This document shows, piece after piece, positions 27,701 through 37,500 of a stretch of 64,000 nt of DNA. The notes beneath the pieces are model-generated. The model made no database searches, was not told the DNA's origin, and worked only from the letters and a program-made list of their open reading frames with translations. Source of the DNA: Mesostigma viride (Eukaryota > Streptophyta > Mesostigmatophyceae > Mesostigmatales > Mesostigmataceae); NCBI GenBank assembly GCA_009746045.1, contig RPFO01000164.1, positions 724,712 through 788,711 on the forward strand, in the 5' to 3' direction. The stretch's first letter is position 1, and each line of letters starts with the position of its first letter. The position numbers were made by a program, and so were the translations under genes.

Positions 27701-29980
27701 AATGTTTGTGCCAGAGAAGGAGGTGAGGGATCAAGTAATGTTTGTGCCAGAGAAGGAGGTGAGGGATCCATTAATGTTTGTGCCAGAGAAGGAGGTGAGG
27801 GATCCATTAATGTTTGTGCCAGAGAAGGAGGTGAGGGATCCATTAATGTTTGTGCCAGAGAAGGAGGTGAGGGATCCATTAATGTTTGTGCCAGAGAAGG
27901 AGGTGAGGGATCCATTAATGTTTGTGCCAGAGAAGGAGGTGAGGGATCCAGTAATGTTTGTGCCAGAGAAGGAGGTGAGGGATCCATTAATGTTTGTGCC
28001 AGAGAAGGAGGTGAGGGATCAAGTAATGTTTGTGCCAGAGAAGGAGGTGAGGGATCCATTAATGTTTGTGCCAGAGAAGGAGGTGAGGGATCCATTAATG
28101 TTTGTGCCAGAGAAGGAGGTGAGGGATCCATTAATGTTTGTGCCAGAGAAGGAGGTGAGGGCGAGGCATGGTCGGCACGGTGGTGGGGAAGCATCTACCA
28201 CCAAGAGAAGCACACCTGCAATCCCAGAGCGTGGCACAGTATGGCAGGGGTCGAGCCCTGACAAAGCGCACAGGCATGCCACCCCTGGGGGGTGGTAAGC
28301 CGCATTAAAACATCGTCGCCACAAAGGGACGGGGATGCATCATCTGGAGCATCAGGCACCGACTCATTTGCGTCATCATGTAGAATAGAGTGGACAATAA
28401 ATACAGCGACATCAAGTTTGGTCCCCCTCACCAGCAAGGTCCGCTACGGTTCCCCTTCATATCATGCTGGGCCGCCCCTGATCAGAGATAATGGTCCCTG
28501 GAGTCCCCTCCGAGGGACAAGCATGCAAGGATGCAGGCACTCATGGGAGGCAAGCAAATAAGGAGTCTTGTGCCTAACCATGCATACGACGCATACACAA
28601 ACAGCCCTGGAAAATACCAAGTGAGGGGTGCCAGGATCTAACCCAAACACTAATCAAAGCCATGAACGAATGCAAGGGCCTTAAGCATGGAACCACGACT
28701 CACATAGCTGGCAGCGATTAGCAGTCAATAATAGCCAACTTGGTAAGGCCAGCTGACCTCTGTCCTTAGCTGTCCAGTAAGGATTGTCTATGGTGCCACG
28801 GCACACACCTCATCCTGCAGGTTAAGCTCAGGCATGCAGGGCAACATGTGTGCGCGCCACTGCGGTCACATAGAAGGAACTCCCTAATCACCCCCCATCC
28901 AAGATGCAATGCCACCCCCCCCACACACACGGCATGTATGCCTGGTCAGTCAGGCAACGCAGTCAACCATGCGGCACCTCCACCCCCCCGACTGCCACCT
29001 GCCTGTGCGCACTGCATGTCCGCAAGCAGAGAAATTGCGTCCGGGACACGGCCCGCCGTGACGTGCGCCTGCATGAGCGCCTCCCAGTCTTCGCGGGAGA
29101 GGTGCCGCGTCAGCCCGTCCTTGCCCTGTTGCATGGCTTGCCGCAGTTGCGTCGCCAGATGTACATCGCCTGCCCGTGCGCAGGCCCGCAGGATGGCCGA
29201 ATAGCAGTGATGGTTCGGCAGCACGCCCATGCTTTCCATGGACTGCCACACCAAGCGCGCGTCATGGGCATCACCGCGCCACACACAGCCGCGCAGTATG
29301 GCCGCGAATGTCGACGCGTCCGGCGCCCATGCTCCCAACACAGCCAGACTGGGTAGCAGAGCAAGTGCTTGCAAGACTTTCCCAACTCGGGCGAACTGCT
29401 CCAGCAGCACCCCGTGCGTGAGGCCGTTGACCAGCCCGTGTTTGCAACCGAGCTTGTACGCCTCGAGCGCGTCGTCTACTTGGCCGTCCCGTCCGAGCTG
29501 CTGGACCAGGTCGTTGAGATCGAATGGGCTCAAACCGGTCTCGGACCGGCATGTCGCGGCTCGTAATTTCGTCAACCGGGTGGAGGGATTCGAAGCAGGC
29601 CTCGCCACTGGCGGCGGTTTTCTTTTCCATTCGTCCCTTTTCTTCTGCGTCAGGTAATAATACAACGCGGGGTCCACACGGCTGTGAACCCTGCGCGCAG
29701 AAGGGAATGCCATCCATGGCTGGATCCATGGGCCAGACAAGGGAATTGCACTAAAGCATGTTGGGGACTGAAAACGAGGCGATAAAGATATCGCCCTAGT
29801 TAGGCGTGGCGCTAAACAGACAGGTTCTGACAGCATACGATGCGGACCTGCAATGCAGTCGGCCGGGAGTCGTTCCGGAAGCCCGCCAGCTGTGGCCCAT
29901 TTCGTCACAAAACGACGAAGCCGAAGCAGCGATGGAGCCGAAATGCGACGAATAGCTGTTACTTGATGACGCATGTGCAC
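21709..29980 (-). CDS. Pentatricopeptide-repeat (PPR) protein
   Basis: Exons 29003-29980, 22993-23869 and 21709-22400 give 2547 bases, 848 residues. Helical repeats of the P-type 35-residue PPR pattern are visible: FDLNDLVQQLGRDGQVDDAL, STFAAILRGCVWRGDAHDAR, CYSAILRACARAGDVHLATQ, WEALMQAHVTAGRVPDAISL, TYALLLAGCARHGRGRDALS, TYSLLVRACCFLGDVPAAV and SALEILACACRDAGDARSAV. Spacing across both exon junctions is exactly 35 residues, which fixes the splice sites: intron 1 must start CAG/GCAGGT (a GC-AG intron), intron 2 is GTGAGT...TGCAG. The Arg/Ser-rich N-terminus suggests organelle import; PPR proteins bind specific organellar RNAs. About 200 Gly/Arg-rich residues interrupt the repeats in exon 2. 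Intron 1 (5.1 kb) is mostly a 36-bp satellite. The start at 29980 is the first Met; later ones are possible. Confidence 0.87.
24258..28163 (+). repeat. 36-bp minisatellite, about 108 copies, in PPR intron 1
   Basis: Unit of 36 bases: GGATCCATTAATGTTTGTGC followed by CAGAGAAGGAGGTGAG. Two unit types alternate irregularly, differing at two linked bases (ATCCATTA, the majority, and ATCAAGTA), plus one hybrid ATCCAGTA at about 27946. Otherwise copies are essentially identical, implying very recent expansion or homogenisation. The period is divisible by three, so long open frames of more than 1300 codons appear on both strands; these are artefacts inside an intron. Confidence 0.97.
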
Positions 29981-30556
29981 CTACGGGGCAGCAGGTGGAT
30001 CCGTCAGTATTACATTTTCTGGATAACGAAGTGCAATGTTAGGAGCGAAGTGGATGATGGCGACCATTGAAGAAAGACGCCATGCCATGGAATTCGACGC
30101 AAGGCGGCCTTGCACTTCTATCGTTAACCCCATACATGAGCTGTTGTTTCATGGGTCTAGCTGATTAGAATTGCACAGCTTCCGACGATGCAGCGGTTCG
30201 CTTCGTGCCAAGGAGAGCCATAGCTGCACGCGTCCACGTTACAATCGCTAGTCACGTGCCTCCGAGGCAGGTGACGATGACAGCACAACAGGTTCGGAAG
30301 ACCGTTCGGTGGTGAGTCCGAGTCGTGACTTTTGCTACAGTTCAGTACTGTACAGCGTACGTCGATCCCGGAGCGCCGGTCGGCCGGCTCCAGGACAGCG
30401 CCGGGCCCTACAGTACAGTACAGTACTGTAGCCGATTTATGTCCACGGACCCCTGGAAACCCGGCCTCAGAGTTGGTCAAATACACTACCGTACAGTACT
30501 GTACAGTGTACTGTACTGTATACTGTATGAGGTCCCAACGACCCCACTATATATAT
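29981..30556. other. Spacer upstream of PPR gene with TACAGTACTGTA palindromes
   Basis: No gene is seen. Between about 30340 and 30535 the palindromic word TACAGTACTGTA and fragments of it (CAGTACTGTACAG, TACAGTACAGTACAGTACTG, GTACAGTGTACTGTACTGTA) occur repeatedly. This is either a degenerate tandem repeat or a binding-site cluster upstream of the PPR start. Confidence 0.5.
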
Positions 30557-30954
30557 ATTAAAAATATAATTACTTACAGCAGAGTGAAATCACTCAAACC
30601 AAAGCAAACGCCCAGCTATAAACCTATATACAGAGCCATGTCAAAGCTCTATACTACGATAAGACCAATGGAAACGCCTAACGGGAGGAACCTAATAGCC
30701 CTGCTGCACCGCAAAATCAGCCCGCGTACGGCGGAGCATGATGTCAGCCATGGCCCGAGTCAGCGCCACCGACAAGCGCTGACGCCAATATGACGTCCAG
30801 GTCCGCGCCGACCATGGGGCCCGCTGGCCCTCCAGGTCCAGCCGATCCTCCCGGAGCCGGCAACACTCCTTGAAGAAGGCGGAGGTCAGGGGCCCCATGG
30901 CCCCAAACTCCTCCAGGACAAAGGGCACCACACGATGGTGCCCGACGTCGCCCC
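30557..30954 (-). mobile_element. 5'-truncated copy of the R2-like LINE, with target-site duplication
   Basis: The minus strand matches the last 395 bases or so of the element ending at 60738: it begins GGCGACGTCGGGCACCATCG, encodes the same C-terminal 79 residues including the stop (DFAVQQGY), and ends in TTATATTTTTAATATATAT. Both flanks carry CCCCACTATATATATA (at about 30543 and 30951), a target-site duplication of about 14-16 bases. This is typical 5' truncation by target-primed reverse transcription and defines the element's true 3' end. Confidence 0.9.
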
Positions 30955-31538
30955 ACTATATATATACCCCAGTCCCAGTAGTTATACAGCATGTAATAAG
31001 CGCCGCGCCAAAACACCAGGCGCCAGGCGCAGGGCGCTACAGTAGTGGCCGAGTGGCCGCGAGATGGCCGGTGACAGGCGATCGAGGCGAGTGGCATGGT
31101 GACACGTGTCAAATATAGTAGTCATGTCATGGTATTTTGGCCCCGATATACACAGATACACCAGTAAATAGTGTAATTATTAAAGTAAATGAGTAGTTCT
31201 AGTGATTTTGCCAACCCTACCCGGCCTCCATTTCGATCGAGTCTTGCCATTAATTAATTAATTAATTAATTAATTAATTAATTAATTATTAATTAATTAA
31301 TTACCTCACCACAAGTCATCCCCTTAACTTACGTTATGGCGGACTAGCCTTGCAACCAGGCATCATAGTTGTTCATATTCCTTAGCCCCATTCCAAGCTC
31401 TTGCTCGTTTGTCATGTCTTTACCTGCCTTTACCTGGGTAATGGGTTTGCTGATGAGAGAATTCGCCTGCTTTTATCTTAAATCTTCCTCAGGGCTGCTA
31501 TCGGCCGCAACACATATCCATTTTCGGGGTGGGGAGAA
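30955..31538. other. Upstream region of the M8 protease gene; (TTAA)n tract
   Basis: No gene is seen. It contains an imperfect (TTAA)n run at about 31250-31304. The putative promoter of the downstream protease gene should lie here. Confidence 0.5.
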
Positions 31539-34500
31539 ATGAGGAACCGCGGTGTTGTGGCCGCTTGTCTTTTGTTCCTTGGGGCCTCCCTATCGGATAG
31601 CTTCTCGCATGCCCAGCATGACCATGGAGACGGCGTACCCTGTATACATGACGCAGTCTTGCCGGATGTGGAAAAGACGGTGCGCTTTAAGAGAGTAGGC
31701 AGCATAGTGAAGGCGAAACCGGGGGAAATTACGCTGCGGGAGGCCTCCGGTGGGCACCTTTTCCGCATTCATGTTATTTACCAGCTGGATTCCATAACCT
31801 GGCACTTAGCTTCAAATCCGCCTCGTGCGACCTTGGTGCGAAGCTTCTTGAAAGAGAAGCTGTTCCCCTCGGCAGTCAAGGTTGTCCAGAAAGTTCTTCG
31901 GCTGCGAACACCTGTGGAGGGTCCGCTCCTGCTGGAGCGGGCTTGCATCCGGATACGGGAGACCGACCCCCCCGAGTGCGTGGCGTTCTCGGGAAACACG
32001 TGCCTGGAAGGCACCCTGAACGACACCCTGTTCGCGGGGAGGCGCGAATGCCGCACTCAAGGCAACTGCGTCGACATCCCAGATGGTGAAGGGGCCCCTG
32101 GTGCTGACCTGGTGCTGCTGGTCACTGCAAAGCACTCGCTCCTGTGCCAGAGTACCCCTTCCCTCCTTGCGGTGGCGCTCCACTGCAGCCAGGACCTGGA
32201 CACCGACCGGCCCACCTCGGGCGGCATCAACTTCTGCCCCGACAACCTGGACGCCAACTACGGTAAGGGTACAACCTGGACGCCAACGACCGTAAGGGTA
32301 ATGTACCTACTTCCCCGGCTTGATACTTGCAGTACCGTTGTGGCACCAGGCACATACGCGCTAACCTGCTCACCCACTACGATAAGCAGCTGCCTGTTAC
32401 AGCTACGGGTTGACACCCACTTTGCAATTTGGTACGTGGCACATGGGGCTACTACCAGCAATATGACACAAGAATGGTGGATGGGGCAGGGTGGGTATCC
32501 TCTGCTTTCAACTTGTTCTGACATGCAATTGTTCCTAATTGGCATGGCTTTCCTCAAGTTTGGCTTAAAACCTGCTACAATACCAATAACCTTCACTGGC
32601 TAAAGGCTGCTTCACTCATGGTCTATACTTGTTATGTGGCTCCTTCTTCTCATATGACCTGTAAGTGGACCTATAAGTACACACATGAGTGGACGTGTGT
32701 TGTGGGCTGGTGCGTTGCCTGCTTGCTACTTGGTGGCCACCCGTCCATTAACCTGGCACACGCGGCCCTGCTAGCACGTGCGCATGCCCCTTGCTAGCAC
32801 ATGCACATGGCTGTGATGTGAAGTAAGCGAAAGAGAACTAATAGTAGTAGCCGGGTTCAGATGGGTCATGATTGGTGACATGATGGGGGTGGTAGCCAAC
32901 ATGTTGCTTGAGCTTGTATATAGGTGGCTTATTTAGTCCACGACTCATTTTGTTCATTTGCAGCACAATATTCATATGGTAAGAGGACATTTTGCATTCA
33001 GACATACACTTTGGGTTAATTCGTCCATTCATTTTTTCATCCACATCCCAGGCCTCCTTTGTCCTGCTGTTGTGTCCATCCATCCAAAGAGGCAACTGCA
33101 TTCATAACCACCATCAACTGTTTGGGCTCCCTTCCCCTTCCCCTTCCCCTCCACTCTCCACTCTCCACGCTCCCCCTCTCCCCTCACCGCCACCACAGAC
33201 GACGACATCAGCTGGCTGCGCCAGCTCAACACGGCGGTGCACGAGCTGGTCCACGTGCTCGGCTTTTCCTCCTCGCTCTTCCCGTACTACCGCGACCCGA
33301 CGGGGAAGCCCCGCAACCCGCGCGATGTCTCCGGCGCACTGATCCCGGGTTCCGACACCAACGTGGTCCAGCGGGCCGGTGACGGGGTGTCCCGCCTGAT
33401 CACGCCGAAAGTGGTCGAGGCCGCACAATCCCAGCTGGATTGCACGACCCTCACGGGGGCAGCATTAGAGAATGTTGGCGGCCCGGCCACGGCGTCATCG
33501 CACTGGGAGGCGAGGCTGTGGAACACAGAGCTCATGATGGGGACGATCGCACGTGAGCGCGTGCTGTCCAAGCTGACCTTGGCCGCGCTGGAGGATTCCG
33601 GATGGTACCTACCTGTGTATGAGCACGGGAGCCTGCTGCGGTTCGGGTACGGAAAGGGCTGCGACTTCGCGCGGCTGTCGTGTGCGCCGGGGCCGAACCT
33701 CCCAGCGGTGTTTGACGGCACGTACTGCGACGGGGAGCCGAAATTCACCGTCTTTGATGGCGTCTCGACCGAGATGCCCGACCTGTGCACGGCGGACGAC
33801 ATCTCCGTCGGCTCGTGCACCGCGTGCGAGTCCTGGGGGGGCGTCTCGGCGTGCCTCTTCGACGGCTGCAGCCAGGTGCAAGGGAACAGCCGCCGGCGCT
33901 GCGACGACCTCCGCAACGTGGGCAGCGCTACCAATCCCAACGCGCCTGAGTTCTGGGGCCAGCGCTACTCGCTCTCGTCACGCTGCTTCCCCGACGGTGA
34001 GGCCTCCTGGATCAAGGCCACCACCGCGGGGACGATCCGCCGCCCACCACGTGGCGCCGGCTGCTACCTCCGACAATGCGCGCGGTCCAACGACGGCACC
34101 TGGCGGCTTCAAGTGAGGGTCGGCGACAACGACTGGGTTTCCTGTGTGGACAGGGCAGTGGTGAACGTGAGCCGTGGCGAGTTCCAGTCGGCCTCCATCG
34201 GCCCCTGCCCTGTCGCTGCCGAGTACTGCCCCTTCCACAGCTGCCCGAGCGAGTGCTCCCAAAACGGCGTGTGCTTCGACGGCGCCTGCCACTGCTATGT
34301 GGGATACGTGGGTGCGGTGTGCGACCAGCGCGCCTGCACAGATGTGTCCTGCGCGCCCGACGGCTACTGCGACCCGGATTCAGGGCTGTGCAAGTCCCAC
34401 CCGGCACCCTCACCGCCAGGTAGTTGGGGCAGCGGTTCACACAAGAATGAGTTCGTTGCTGGCATTTTGTGGGCAGGAGCGCGTGGTCCGCTTGTCTGCC

Positions 34501-37500
34501 GGTGTCATTGAAGTGGCCTGGAAAGAATGGATGGCTCATATATTGGGTAGAAACCTTCTTGCCTATCTGCTGCGTTATCCAAACATGGAGAATGTCTACA
34601 ATTGACGTTTACATGTGATAGGCGCATTTGTTAGTGGACAGTTGTGAAAGGGGCGTATCATGTTGTGAGTGACGCGTGTTTTGGCTGTGCGCCCTGCGGT
34701 TTATCCATGGCAGCAGCAAGCGTGAGTACACATAAATGACATGAGTACTCGTGATAAGCTGAGTACACGTAGAAGGGGTGGCCTTGTTTGAGCAGCCCTT
34801 TGAGATAAAGTTTGGATAAGACCAACTGTGTGGTCATCGTACAAGTGGTAATAGTTGGAATATATTTGCACAACCAGCACCAGAGATGGGTCCTGGAATG
34901 CATGTTGATAAGGAACGGCGCCAGGTACCAAAGGTTGCAGCTACTTTGCTGATTTCAAGCCGGCAACCTGCAGTAATGTTGGGTGAGTATGGTAAGATGT
35001 AGACTCATTGTTTGTACCTGTTGTCAAGCTATGTCTGGTATGTTACATGTACAGTTGTGAATTGCAGTGCCATGGACCCATGTTCAAGCCCCGCACATTG
35101 CCATGCTCTTGTTTGACATCTGCTGGCCTTTTGTTGTGCTCCTTGTCGGGGTTACTTCCCATGCTGTGCTGCCACCTGGACAAACGTGGTGACAGAAGCA
35201 CCCTCTACTCCATATCCAGCAGAGCCTTCAGAGCCGCCGCCATCCCCTGCTCCGCCTCGGTTCCCCCCAGGCAACACGATGGAGGATGCGTACCTCATCC
35301 CGGCGCTCCCTTTCCGTTTTGAGGGCAACACGGAGCTGTTTGAGGACAGCTACTCACTTTGTGACTATGCCACACCTGGGCCCGATATGGTGTTCAAGTT
35401 CACAACAAGACAGGCGACCAGCATTACAGTCTCCCTCTGTGGCAGCAGCTTTGATACTGTCCTGTCAATTTTCTTCTCGCCCGTGAGTGCTCCAACTTGC
35501 AATGATGACTACTGCGGGCTACAGAGCCAAGTCTTTGTGCAACTGTTGGCAAATGAGACAGTGTACCTTTTTGTTGACGGCTTTTATAACCTCAGCAAAG
35601 GAGCGTTTTCGATTTATGTGACTGAAGGTGGTAAGTAGTAGAGGGGTATTCCCGGTAAACTTTAACTGCTAAGATTTTTTTCTGGATAAAGCGCAGCAGC
35701 AATGTGTGTTGAAGGGAAGGATAGAGGGAGGATGGCAGGGACGAGAGGAAGGGGGAGGGGGGAGGGTGGGGAGGGGGAGGAGGGGGGGAGGGGGGGGGGG
35801 GGGGGAAGGGGGGGGGGGGGAAGGGGGGGGGGGGGGGGAAGGGGGCGGGGGGGGGGGGGGGGGGGGAGGGGGGGGGGGGCAGGGGGGGGGGGGGGCAGGG
35901 GGGGGGGGGGGGGGCAGGGGGGGGGGGGGCAGGGGGGGGGGGGCAGGGGGGGGGGGGGCAGGGGGGGGGGGGCAGGGGGGGGGCAGGGGGGCAGGGGGGG
36001 GCAGGGGGCAGGGGGGCAGGGGGGGGCAGGGGGGGGGGGGAAAGGGGGGGGGGAGGGGGGGGGGGGAGGGGAGGGGGGGGGGGGAGGGGGGGGAGGGGGG
36101 GGGGAGGGGGGCGGGAGGGGGGGGGGAGAGGGAAGGGAGAGAGAAGGGGGGGAAAGGGAGTGTGAAGGGGGGGGGGAAGTAGGAAGGAGAGGGAAGTGCA
36201 GGGGTTGGAAGGGGAGAGAGGGAGGATTGCATAGAGGGGAAAGCCTCAGCTTTCAAATGGGGCTGGGGTTTGTGCACAGCTAGCCTACCTGAACCCTAGG
36301 CTCAGAGCCCTAAGACCAATAAAAGCCCAAGGCATCAAACAGCTACCTTTTCTACCTTAGCAAGTGAGTTGTGGCGCTCACCCACCAGTGTGGGAAATCG
36401 CTGCCAGATGCAGAGCAGAAAAACGTGCTGGTTACTGGTCAATTTGAGCTCGAGAGAAAGTAATTTGAAGATAGACTGCGACCCTGCACAGCATTGTGTA
36501 TGGTACGTACTGCACGCGCTAGCATTCTTCCGTTGTTTTGCAGTTTACTGTCTCATTCTTGCTGGACCGTCTAATAGGTCCTAGCAGGTCCTAACAGCTC
36601 CTGTTTGGACAGAGCTATGTTTAGCAACTGCTAGGAATTTCGCTGATGCAGCCGGCTCGAAAGTATTCAGTTGTTCTGTGTGTTTTGCTGCTTAAAATGG
36701 GTTGGTGCATTGCTAGCCTGTCTGAGTTATCTGCACTGAAGTTCGTGAGAGAATACAGTTTGTGGCAGATACGTCTGGAGTTGCTACCAGCTCTTTTTTT
36801 CTTTCTTGCTACTTTGTCGGCTGGCTTCGTGTTATCTGCAAGCTAGGCTGAACAACGGTCGCAGGCTTTCACAAAGTTTTGCACCATGAACAGGAAACTT
36901 TGAACACCATGTTATCGTGCAGATATTTCAGCATCTCTTGCGTTGATTCCTCGACGTTGTCCGTACCTTTGACGCGTGTGTGATGTGCATGCAGATATCA
37001 GCATCTCTGCTCCGAATTTCACGTATCGTGAACGCAGCTTTGGCGCTCCCTCCCCAGCGCCCGCGATCGCGATTGGACCGGGGTATATCGTCACGGTTGT
37101 CAACTCCCTCTTTGGGCGGGCCCTCTACCGCGTGTATGCGAAGAATCCTTGGCTTCTCGTCAAGCAGTCCTTTTTGACCCAGTTCCACCGCTCGAACACC
37201 ATCTGCCGGACGGGACCCTTCGTGGGTGCCCCCAACGCCCTGTACGACCACTTGGCCGACCGCTGGCTGATCATGGAGGTGGCGCGCAACGCCACAGGAG
37301 GGCATTTTCTGTGCCTGCTGGCCTCTTTCACAAATGTACCCTACGGCCTGCTCTACCGTGGGTACACCATCGCGCTTCCAGGCGACCCGGCCAACGTAGT
37401 TATCAGCATGATGCCCGAAGCATACTACTTTGCTACGAGTGAGGGCGTTCCCGCTGTCTATGCACTGGACCGGCTGACCCTGGTGGGGGCCCGCGTAGGC

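Noticed and set aside
24235..28298. Open frames of 1319-1343 codons on both strands
   Set aside because: They are produced by the 36-bp period being a multiple of three and lie inside a PPR intron; no start context or domain.
28946..28998. GT donor for PPR exon 1 at 28998
   Set aside because: It would put exon 2 out of frame and give 36-residue spacing; the GC donor five bases upstream fits.
35669..36283. Gly-rich and Pro-rich proteins
   Set aside because: Translations of the poly-G tract within an M8 intron.
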